Source: Cinclus cinclus (Eukaryota > Chordata > Aves > Passeriformes > Cinclidae). From it: DNA of 64,000 nucleotides. The position numbers and the translations under genes were made by a program. The stretch lies in NCBI RefSeq assembly GCF_963662255.1, contig NC_085047.1, positions 18,634,258 to 18,698,257 of the forward strand. The letters run 5' to 3'. Positions within the stretch are counted from its first letter, which is position 1. Each line of letters opens with the position of its first letter. Below the pieces are notes generated by a model. It saw only the letters and a list, made by a program, of their open reading frames with translations. It made no database searches and had not been told where the DNA came from. Shown piece by piece: positions 10,699 to 18,259 of this stretch.

Positions 10699-11559
10699 AT
10701 GGGTACAGGTGTGCAGCTGGATGGTACTGAGGCAAGGAATTTGGGACCCCTGACCCAGGACTCAGGTGTGGATCACATATTCGTAAGGGAACCAGGCCCC
10801 CTTTCCCTCTGGGAGCGGCTTTTAATGAGTGTAAGAGAGAGGTTTGTCCATAGAGAGAGAATGCAGGAGCACCACCATAGAATGCACTGGAAGACCACTG
10901 AGGAGGGGATCCAACAGCTGAGAGAAGTGGCAATACTGGAGATACTCTTTGGGAGGGGTGGACAACATGACAATGACCCCGACAAGGTCAGGTGCACAGG
11001 GCAGATGTTGTGGAATCTGGCGCACCTGGGGCCATCTCAATACACCACATTCATTGCAGCCATTAATGCTGACACCAACCACGAGACAGTGGGTTCTGTT
11101 GCCAATAGGCTCAGGAATTTTGAGGGTATAATGAACGGCCCAATGCAGGCTCAGGTCTCTGCCGTGATTAGGGAACTCAAAGAGGAGATGAGAGAGATGA
11201 GGGAGGAGATGAAGAAGGTCAGTACAGCACCAGTGCGAGTCACAGATGCCAGAGTTAGAGCCCAACGCCCCCCAGCTAAGGAGAGAGGATACACCCCACG
11301 AGCTGACCTGTGGTTCTTTCTGCGTGACCATGGGGAAGACATGAGGAGGTGGGATGGGAAACCCACTTCTGCCCTGGCAGCGCGGGTGCGTCAACTCAGG
11401 GAGGGAAACACTAACCAAGGGAGCTCCACTAAAGTGAAGGTAGCCTCAACTTCCCATAACCAAGATGCAGGGCATTACAAAAGGGAGGATGATTTGTCAG
11501 ATCCCCTTGAGGGAACCTCCAACATGTATGCCCAGGAAGGAAATAATAACCAGTGCTAG
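10699..11559 (+). CDS. Retroviral Gag-like ORF 2 (capsid-like region with coiled coil)
   Basis: The frame has 286 codons from ATG 10699 to TAG at 11557-11559. It is in the same frame as ORF 1 and open back to the TGA at 10648, so the true start could be further upstream. Residues about 70-150 are helical and capsid-like. Residues about 153-175 are a charged heptad-like stretch (RELKEEMREMREEMKK) that probably forms a coiled coil. A motif near residue 210 (LWFFLRDHGEDMRRWDGKPT) lies in the C-terminal third. I found no CCHC zinc knuckle. The role as Gag is inferred from position before protease. The sequence directly after the TAG stays open into pol. Confidence 0.8.
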   Translation: MGTGVQLDGTEARNLGPLTQDSGVDHIFVREPGPLSLWERLLMSVRERFVHRERMQEHHHRMHWKTTEEGIQQLREVAILEILFGRGGQHDNDPDKVRCTGQMLWNLAHLGPSQYTTFIAAINADTNHETVGSVANRLRNFEGIMNGPMQAQVSAVIRELKEEMREMREEMKKVSTAPVRVTDARVRAQRPPAKERGYTPRADLWFFLRDHGEDMRRWDGKPTSALAARVRQLREGNTNQGSSTKVKVASTSHNQDAGHYKREDDLSDPLEGTSNMYAQEGNNNQC

Positions 11560-13455
11560 AAGAGCCCTGCCTCTAGCCAGGGAGAGGTATGGGAAAACCG
11601 GGTCTTTTGGACGGTGTGGATCCGATGGCCTGGCACATCAGAGCCACAAAAACATAGGGCATTAGTTGACACTGGTTCACAGGTCACCCTAATACCATCA
11701 GAACATGTGGGGGAAGAGCCTGTTTCTATTGCTGGGGTGACAGGGGGATCACAGGAATTGACTTTGCTGGAGGCTGAGGTGAGCCTGACTGGGAAGGAGT
11801 GGCAGAAGCATCCAATTGTGACTGGCCCAGAGGCACCGTGTATTCTAGGCATAGACTTCCTGAGGAATGGCTATTACAAAGACCCAAAGGGACTCAGGTG
11901 GGCTTTTGGAATAGCTGCTGTAGAGGCAGAAAACATTAAGCAATTGAACACCTTGCTTGGACTGTCAGAGAACCCATCTGTAGTGGGACTCCTGAAGGTG
12001 AAGGAGCAGCAAGTGCCAATTGCCACCTCCACAGTGCACTGGCAGCAGTACAGGACAAATCGAGATGCCGTGATCCCCATCCACAAGATGATCCGTGAGC
12101 TGGAGGGCCAAGGGGTGGTCAGCAAAACCCACTCACCCTTCAACAGCCCCATCTCGCCTGTGCGTAAGTCTGATGGAGAATGGAGATTGACTGTGGACTA
12201 TCGTGCATTGAATGAAGTGACTCCACCGCTGAGCGCTGCCGTGCCGGACATGCTGGAACTCCAGTACGAGCTGGAGTCCAAGGCAGCAAAGTGGTACGCC
12301 ACCACTGACATTGCCAATGCATTTTTCTCCATCCCTCTGGCAGCAGAGTGCAGGCCTCAGTTTGCTTTCACCTGGAGGGGCGTGCAGTACACCTGGAACC
12401 GACTGCCCCAGGGGTGGAAACACAGCCCCACCATCTGCCATGGACTGATCCAGGCTGCACTGGAAAAGGGTGAAGCTCCAGAACAATTGCAATACATTGA
12501 TGACATCATTGTGTGGGGGAACACGGCAATGGAAGTATTTGAGAAAGGAGAAAAGATCATCCAGATTCTGCTGGGAGCCGGTTTTGCCATCAAGAGGAGC
12601 AAAGTCAAAGGTCCTGCCCGAGAGATCCAGTTCCTGGGAGTAAAGTGGCAAGACGGGCGGCGCCAAATCCCCACTGAGGTCATCAATAAGATCACCGCGA
12701 TGTCTCCACCAACCAACAAGAAGGAAACACAAGCTTTCCTAGGTGCCATAGGCTTTTGGAGAATGCACATTCCTGAGTACAGCCAGATCGTGAGCCCTCT
12801 CTACCTGGTCACCCGGAAGAAGAACGAATTCCACTGGGGCCCTGAGCAGCAGCAAGCCTTTGCCCAGATCAAGCAGGAGATCGCTCATGCTGTAGCCCTC
12901 GGCCCAGTCAGGACGGGACCAGAGGTGAAGAATGTGCTCTACTCTGCAGCCGGGAACAAGGGCTTGTCCTGGAGCCTTTGGCAGAAGGTACCTGGTGACA
13001 CCCGAGGCCGACCTCTGGGATTCTGGAGTCGAAGTTACAGAGGGTCTGAAGCCAACTACACCCCAACAGAGAAGGAGATCTTGGCCGCTTATGAAGGAGT
13101 TCAAGCTGCCTCAGAGGTGATTGGCACAGAAGCACAGCTCCTCCTGGCACCCCGACTACCAGTGCTGGGGTGGATGTTTAAAGGGAAGGTCCCCTCTACC
13201 CACCACGCCACCGATGCCACATGGAGCAAGTGGATCGCCCTCATCACACAGCGCGCCCGTATCGGAAACCCAAATCGCCCTGGGATTTTGGAAATAATTA
13301 CAAACTGGCCAGAAGGTGAAAATTTTGGTCTTGCTGATGAAGAGGAGCAAGAACAAGTGACCCGGGCTGATGAAACCCGCCATACAACCAACTGCCAGCA
13401 GATGAAACTCGCTACGCTCTTTTCACTGACGGTTCCTGTCGCATCGTGGGGATGA
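11560..13455 (+). CDS. Retroviral pol, 5' part: protease and reverse transcriptase
   Basis: This frame is in phase with the gag ORFs and separated from them only by the TAG at 11557. There is no ATG before protease, so expression would need readthrough. The aspartic protease active site DTG is at 11668-11676 (VDTGSQVTLIP), with GIDFL later in the domain. Reverse transcriptase follows, with the motif A aspartate at 12307 (TTDIANAF), LPQGW at about 12403 and the catalytic YIDD at 12493-12504. Connection and RNase H-like sequence continues to about 13370. The frame then runs out of register, ending at TGA 13453 while the RNase H active site is read one frame over. The protein is therefore split. 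Confidence 0.9.
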   Translation, partial: KSPASSQGEVWENRVFWTVWIRWPGTSEPQKHRALVDTGSQVTLIPSEHVGEEPVSIAGVTGGSQELTLLEAEVSLTGKEWQKHPIVTGPEAPCILGIDFLRNGYYKDPKGLRWAFGIAAVEAENIKQLNTLLGLSENPSVVGLLKVKEQQVPIATSTVHWQQYRTNRDAVIPIHKMIRELEGQGVVSKTHSPFNSPISPVRKSDGEWRLTVDYRALNEVTPPLSAAVPDMLELQYELESKAAKWYATTDIANAFFSIPLAAECRPQFAFTWRGVQYTWNRLPQGWKHSPTICHGLIQAALEKGEAPEQLQYIDDIIVWGNTAMEVFEKGEKIIQILLGAGFAIKRSKVKGPAREIQFLGVKWQDGRRQIPTEVINKITAMSPPTNKKETQAFLGAIGFWRMHIPEYSQIVSPLYLVTRKKNEFHWGPEQQQAFAQIKQEIAHAVALGPVRTGPEVKNVLYSAAGNKGLSWSLWQKVPGDTRGRPLGFWSRSYRGSEANYTPTEKEILAAYEGVQAASEVIGTEAQLLLAPRLPVLGWMFKGKVPSTHHATDATWSKWIALITQRARIGNPNRPGILEIITNWPEGENFGLADEEEQEQVTRADETRHTTNCQQMKLATLFSLTVPVASWG

Positions 13456-14741
13456 ACCGGAAGTGGAAAGCAGCCATATGGAGCCCCACACGACAGGTTG
13501 CACAAGCTACTGAAGGAGAAGGTGGATCAAGTCAACTTGCTGAACTCAAAGCCGTTCAGCTGGCCCTGGACATTGCTGAAAGAGAGAAGTGGCCAAAGCT
13601 TTACCTTTACACTGATTCATGGATGGTAGCCAATGCTCTGTGGGGCTGGCTGGAAAGATGGAAAAAAGCTAACTGGCAACAGAGGGGAAAACCAATCTGG
13701 GCTGCTGATGAGTGGAAAGATATTGCCAGTCGGGTAGAGAAGCTACCCGTAAAGGTCCGTCATGTAGATGCCCATGTCCCCAAGAGTCGGGCTAATGAGG
13801 AGCACCAACACAATAAGCAAGTAGATCAGGCTGCAAGGATAGAGGTGTCACAGATAGACTTAGACTGGCAACACAAGGGAGAGCTGTTCCTGGCTCGATG
13901 GGCCCACGATGCCTCAGGTCACCAAGGCAGAGATGCTACCTATAAGTGGGCACGAGACCGAGGGGTGGATCTCACCATGGACAGTATTTCCCAGGTTATC
14001 CATGACTGTGAGACGTGTGCTGCCATCAAGCAAGCCAAGCGAGTGAAGCCCCTCTGGTATGGGGGGCGGTGGTCTAAATATAAGTATGGGGAGGCCTGGC
14101 AGATTGACTACATCACACTGCCTCAGACACGCCGAGGCAAGCGCTACGTGCTGACCATGGTGGAAGCCACCACTGGATGGTTGGAGACCTACCCTGTGCC
14201 TCATGCCACTGCCCGCAACACCATCCTGGGCCTGGAAAAACAAGTCCTTTGGAGACATGGTACCCCTGAGAGAATTGAGTCAGACAATGGGACTCATTTC
14301 AAGAACAGCCTCATAAACACCTGGGCCAGAGAACACGGCATCGAGTGGGTGTACCACATTCCTTATCACGCACCAGCGGCTGGGAAAGTGGAACAGTGCA
14401 ATGGGCTGCTTAAAACCACCTTGAAGGCACTGGGTGGGGGGACTTTCAAAAACTGGGAGATTAATCTACCAAAGGCCACATGGTTAGTGAACACCCGAGG
14501 TTCCACTAATCGAGCAGGCCCTGCCCAGTCTGAGCCCTTGAGAACACCAGATGGGGACAAGGTTCCAGTGGTGCATGTGAGAGGTATGCTAGGAAAAACT
14601 GTTTGGGTGAACCCTGACTCCAGCAAAGACAATCCAATTCGGGGGGTGGTTTTTGCTCAAGGGCCAGGGTGTACCTGGTGGATCATGCAAAGGGATGGAA
14701 AGACCCGATGCATACCCCAAGGAGACCTTGTTTTAGGGTGA
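13374..14741 (+). CDS. Retroviral pol, 3' part: RNase H and integrase
   Basis: This is open from 13374 in a different frame from the first part of pol; the ATG at 13446 is only an internal methionine. The RNase H catalytic Asp is in FTDGS (D at 13428), with later acidic residues in QLAELK and YTDSW. The integrase zinc-binding residues are His at 13905 and 13920 and Cys at 14007 and 14016. The catalytic triad is Asp 14106, Asp 14283 and Glu 14391, with 35 residues between the second Asp and the Glu, as in functional integrases. A C-terminal Trp/Gly-rich domain ends at TGA 14739-14741. All core catalytic residues appear intact, so the break upstream is the main visible defect. Confidence 0.9.
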   Translation, partial: NPPYNQLPADETRYALFTDGSCRIVGMNRKWKAAIWSPTRQVAQATEGEGGSSQLAELKAVQLALDIAEREKWPKLYLYTDSWMVANALWGWLERWKKANWQQRGKPIWAADEWKDIASRVEKLPVKVRHVDAHVPKSRANEEHQHNKQVDQAARIEVSQIDLDWQHKGELFLARWAHDASGHQGRDATYKWARDRGVDLTMDSISQVIHDCETCAAIKQAKRVKPLWYGGRWSKYKYGEAWQIDYITLPQTRRGKRYVLTMVEATTGWLETYPVPHATARNTILGLEKQVLWRHGTPERIESDNGTHFKNSLINTWAREHGIEWVYHIPYHAPAAGKVEQCNGLLKTTLKALGGGTFKNWEINLPKATWLVNTRGSTNRAGPAQSEPLRTPDGDKVPVVHVRGMLGKTVWVNPDSSKDNPIRGVVFAQGPGCTWWIMQRDGKTRCIPQGDLVLG

Positions 14742-14847
14742 ACTACCTACAATACTGTGCCTGTATCTGTAACTGTATGGATGTCTATAATTTGAAGATT
14801 TTTAATTTGATTTGGCATGATGGTAGGGGAAAATTCGGGGTGGATAA
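14742..14847 (+). other. Spacer with candidate polypurine tract before the 3' LTR
   Basis: This 106-bp non-coding gap lies between the integrase stop and the 3' LTR. Its right end (14822-14847) is rich in purines (GGTAGGGGAAAA, then GGGG further on), suiting a plus-strand primer, although it is interrupted by pyrimidines. There is no room for env or a dUTPase gene. Confidence 0.6.
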
Positions 14848-15548
14848 TGTTGAGGGTTAGTTCTTTCTTTTTTTTTCCCTCTGTGGAATTTTCCCCATTG
14901 TCATGCTAAGATACCTGTTGACTGGGCCCTGGTGACAAGGGGGAGGGGACGGGAGGGAAGAAGCAAGCCCCGCGAGATTCAAACAGCCAGAAGAGGAAGC
15001 AGAAGGCTGGGCCTCGGCCCCATTTTCCCCGCGGAGTTCGGACGAGAAGGACGATCGCCGCTTCTCCTCCATCTCCGCCATCCCAGCGTCGGGAAACCAC
15101 CATCGGACCCTGCCCTGCTGTCTTCTCGCTGTGAACTACCACCATCCAGCACTCTGCTGAGCACTGGGACCCACACCGTGAGCGGAGGGCTCTCTCTCCA
15201 TCTCTCTCTCCCCCTGGGACAGCTCTGCCATCACCCCCAGCCCTCCTGCGGCTCTGCGGGACCCGCCCGCCCCCAGCACCGGGAACTGCAGCTCAGGGAA
15301 AAGGTGCCTGCAGCCAAAAAACACTGGGACTGAGTCACTGTTCTGTTTGTGGGTAATTTCATAGCTGTTGTTGTTCTTGTTTGTCTTGTTAAATATACTA
15401 GTAAAGAACTGTTATTCCTACCCCCATATCTTTGCCTGAGAGCTCTCTTAATTCCAAAATTATAATAATCGGAAGAATCACATTTTCTTTCAGTCCAAGG
15501 GGAAGCTTCTGCTTTCTTTGGCAAACACCTGTCCTTCAAACCAGGACA
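14848..15548 (+). repeat. 3' LTR of the endogenous retrovirus (701 bp)
   Basis: This begins TGTTGAGGG and ends CCAGGACA, so it has the canonical TG...CA termini. It pairs with 8776-9476 at equal length. The AGTAAA candidate signal is at 15400-15405. As the 3' LTR it could supply a promoter reading rightward, antisense to the ALCAM exons of Ig domain 2. Confidence 0.94.
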
Positions 15549-15553
15549 CATTC
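15549..15553. repeat. Target-site duplication, right copy (CATTC)
   Basis: This directly follows the terminal CA of the 3' LTR and is identical to 8771-8775. The exact match supports simple integration with no later rearrangement between the two ends. Confidence 0.85.
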
Positions 15554-16726
15554 TGGAGAAACAGCTGATAAAAAGACAACCCTAACTTCAGATGAAACCA
15601 AAGACCAGCTACTCGAAGGTTTGGTTTTATTTGACCAAGGTCAAAACTGATCCCTACCGTGAGGCTCAACAAACTTTACCTGTAGAGGAAAAGCAACTAT
15701 TGTCTAGGCAGAACACACACGTGGCACTTTCAGCCTATGGCTTTTGTTTTCAAGGCAGTGGTGCAGTCACACTACCTGGAGAAATCCAGTGCCTTATCTT
15801 CTTTGTTTACAGCTGGATTACACAGTTGTCATACAATATTTTGCTAAGACATAGATGCTGGACTGTATACTTAGACTCTATCATCCCCAAAACAGACTCA
15901 TCTTTTATAAGATGAGGTATTACTTGAAGTGTGTAGAGAGGTAATACTTGACTGGACATATTGTTTGTCTCCGGTTCCTCTACATCCTGCTGTGATCTGC
16001 TGCCTTCTGCAGTCCTTCAGAAGTGTCATTTTACAAGACTTTGAAACGTCTCTTCCCCTGGTCTCTAAGTGCTGCCATCTCCTCTGATCTTTTCTTGCCA
16101 ACAGAATGTTTTGTTTATTTAGAAGATCATTATGATTTCCACATCCGTCAGTAACACAGTAAGGAAGCTGCTTTAGAATTCAGTCCAGTTAGAAGCAATT
16201 ACTTACACAAATTCTCTACTTAAAAGCCTACCAATATTCAAATTATACATTTTAAATGTAAAACACAGCATCTTACAGCCATAGATAAGCATTTTGTGCA
16301 AGGTAGACAGCCAGCATTAACTGCTTGGTGCTGATTCTGAAAAGACGAAAAATATTTGAGTTTAATAAAAACTGTATTGTGTATTTACTGCATATTTCAG
16401 GGGGCACTGAGAGTCACTTTTTTCAACCACTAGAACTTCTCTTAAAATTCTCCAAAGCCTATTTCACTGCAGTTTTTTATGGCTATCACTTGTCAATGAA
16501 ATCTTGGTATTCAGTATTCTATTGTTAGGAAAAAAGGAAATCTCAGGTAAATTTAAAGATAAATAAAAATTACCTTGGCAATGTACTGAGACCTTCCTGA
16601 TACAAATCAGTTTTGAAGAAACAATTTCAATAGCCAAGCACCCTCTAATTTTCTAAACTCTGATTTTGCTTTCCCTTGACCTGAAGGTAGACTTTGTACA
16701 GCAAATTATGTTTTTTGATAACTTAC
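15554..16726 (-). other. ALCAM: ALCAM intron, portion right of the retroviral insertion
   Basis: This is the 5' part (in ALCAM sense) of the intron interrupted by the retrovirus, starting with the GTAAGT donor next to 16727. It is ordinary AT-rich sequence with no recognised repeat or gene. Confidence 0.75.
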
Positions 16727-16909
16727 AGTGAACATCGAAGACAACTGGTTCAGACTGCATTGTCTTCTGGCCAGATGGTCCATAGTAAGTCACAATGCAA
16801 GAAAACTTGGCATTTACATCTTCCTTTGTTGGCATGTACTGAAGGGATGATGTCATGGTGAAGAGTCCGGTTGTTCTGTCCACCATCTTTTGCAAATTTA
16901 TGACCACAA
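16727..16909 (-). CDS. ALCAM: ALCAM exon (C-terminal part of Ig domain 2, V type)
   Basis: This 183-bp minus-strand exon reads VVVINLQKMVDRTTGLFTMT and on through KFSCIVTYYGPSGQ to EPVVFDVH. It includes the second cysteine of domain 2 (FSCIV), which should pair with the cysteine in GEC of the preceding exon. The acceptor is CTTTTCAG and the donor GTAAGT. It enters and leaves in phase 1, joining a split Val codon upstream and a split Tyr codon downstream. The segment matches avian ALCAM closely. The longer minus-strand frame here that uses another reading phase is a shadow. Confidence 0.96.
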
Positions 16910-17736
16910 CTGAAAAGGAAATAATGTTTCAGTGTCACACAGACAGAATTTGAAACCATTTGTCTGTATGCTGTTGCCTGCTCTGCATTTGAGATCAGGC
17001 TGCAAACATACAAGAAACATGACTCAAGAGCTTGTACACTTTTCCTCTAGTACTGCCACTGAAGTATACTAGGAGTATTTTACCAACAGCACACTCCTAA
17101 GCTACAAAATATTTTAAATCAAAATCAAACAAAAACTAGTTGCAAACTGGTGGGGCTCTTAATACAAATATCAGCCTAATCTGTAAGACAGAAAGAAAGC
17201 TTCCAAAATGATGGCAAAGAATTTAGGATCGAATTTATTTTTTAAGCATTCTCTAATGTATGGAAGGAAAAATATTGTAGCCTTATTGGTCTGTCAAAGT
17301 TTAAAAGAAGGAAAAAGTATAGTTGTTCTTACATATGCTGGAAAATAAATAGTTGTATAAGATGATGGTTTGTGTGGTCCAAAACACAATATTTGACAGG
17401 CATAAAACTGAGACAGCTAAAACCTTGAAAGACGTTGGAAATTAGATACAGATTTTTATTAGTTAAATAGGCTCAAAAATAGCTTTGTGATAGAATTAAT
17501 AAAGGCAATTCTCTCCATGATGTGTACTTAAAACTGGAACCGAAAGAGAAAGATTATGTGGTGTAGCTTGGGTACCGTGAAAGGCCTGAAAATCTTCCAG
17601 CGGTATCTTTCTATATGAGCAGTTTTTCTCAAAGGAAGAATACATTAGAATAAGGCAGAGTAACCCTTATAAGCACAATTCTTCATGCATACACCCATGT
17701 GTGGATCCAGGGACACTGGCCATCACTAAAACGTAC
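16910..17736 (-). other. ALCAM: ALCAM intron
   Basis: This 0.8-kb intron lies between the second and third exons of Ig domain 2, with donor GTACGT at 17736 and acceptor TTTTCAG at 16910. It is AT-rich and nothing recognisable was seen in it. Confidence 0.85.
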
Positions 17737-17824
17737 CATCATCCACGGGATGCAAAACTCTCCCATTTTTGTACCACGTGACATTGCCCTCAGGATAGCT
17801 GTCCCTTGAAACACACTCCCCAAG
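17737..17824 (-). CDS. ALCAM: ALCAM exon (middle of Ig domain 2, V type)
   Basis: This 88-bp exon encodes LGECVSRDSYPEGNVTWYKN, GRVLHPVDD and one extra base. It is too short to stand out as an open frame and was found from its splice sites (TTTTGCAG acceptor, GTACGT donor) and from avian ALCAM similarity. It supplies the first cysteine of domain 2 (GEC), an N-glycosylation site (NVT) and the core Trp (TWYKN). It enters in phase 0 and leaves in phase 1. The donor GTACGT is a slightly weaker match than the GTAAG donors of the other exons. Confidence 0.94.
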
Positions 17825-18194
17825 CTGCAAAACAGACAGGAATTAGCCACTGGTTCTCTCCACGAGGTCTGAACACAATTCTGGTTTTACTTACGCTGTT
17901 TTGGGTCAAAAGTTCAAATGCTTAACCCCAACCACTCTCCTTAAATAGGGCATATCAAATCAATGAGGTGCAGTTTGGAAAGGGGTGGTGGCTCTAAGAT
18001 CAGGGTGGCCCTTGCTTGCAGATCAGGCAGGAATAAATAAAGTAGTGACAAGGCAACTGTTCTGTGCTCAGCCTGGCTACAGACTCATAGGCAGGTGTCC
18101 ATCCACCTCTCTGAGCCATCACCTCTGCCTGGACTGTAAAGGGACTTCAGGCAGCTGTTGGGAACATAACTGTGAGGGAGAATGCTGCTCTTAC
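17825..18194 (-). other. ALCAM: ALCAM intron
   Basis: This is a short 370-bp intron with donor GTAAGA and acceptor TGTTTTGCAG. No repeat or gene was recognised in it. The short plus-strand open frame across it overlaps the antisense of an ALCAM exon and has no support. Confidence 0.85.
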
Positions 18195-18259
18195 CATTTG
18201 TAGCTTCTCTGTTTCTAAGAGGTTTGCTTGATGTAAGATTTCTGGTTGAGAGGGTTGCT
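18195..18259 (-). CDS. ALCAM: ALCAM exon (start of Ig domain 2, V type)
   Basis: This 65-bp micro-exon completes a split Lys codon and reads QPSQPEILHQANLLETEKLQ, then Met, ending in phase 0. It has a TTATGTTTTAG acceptor and a GTAAGA donor. It links the first V domain to the second. It is too short to find by open-frame length, and is supported by exact phase continuity with the exons at 22236-22455 and 17737-17824 and by similarity to avian ALCAM. Confidence 0.93.

Larger units (their letters stand above)
8776..15548 (+). mobile_element. Near-complete endogenous retrovirus (ERVL-like) antisense in an ALCAM intron
   Basis: This is a 6.8-kb provirus. In order it has a 5' LTR, primer binding site, membrane-like gag-region ORF, second gag ORF, protease, reverse transcriptase, RNase H, integrase, a purine-rich stretch and a 3' LTR. 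There is no env, and no dUTPase follows integrase; only 106 bp separate the integrase stop from the 3' LTR. Assignment to class III (ERVL-like) is inferred from the integrase motif before the catalytic Glu (APAAGKVEQCNGLLK), the YIDD polymerase motif and the 5-bp duplication. The coding frame is interrupted by TGA at 10648, TAG at 11557 and a frame change near 13374-13400. It lies antisense to ALCAM, the orientation most often tolerated in introns. Confidence 0.93.

Noticed and set aside
10822..11418. 198-codon minus-strand open frame
   Set aside because: It is antisense to the Gag-like ORF, with no domain and no splice context.
12133..12732. 199-codon minus-strand open frame
   Set aside because: It is antisense to reverse transcriptase, which is clearly coding on the plus strand (YIDD, LPQGW).
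14742..14860. Possible env or dUTPase after integrase
   Set aside because: Only 106 bp separate the integrase stop from the 3' LTR, too short for either gene.
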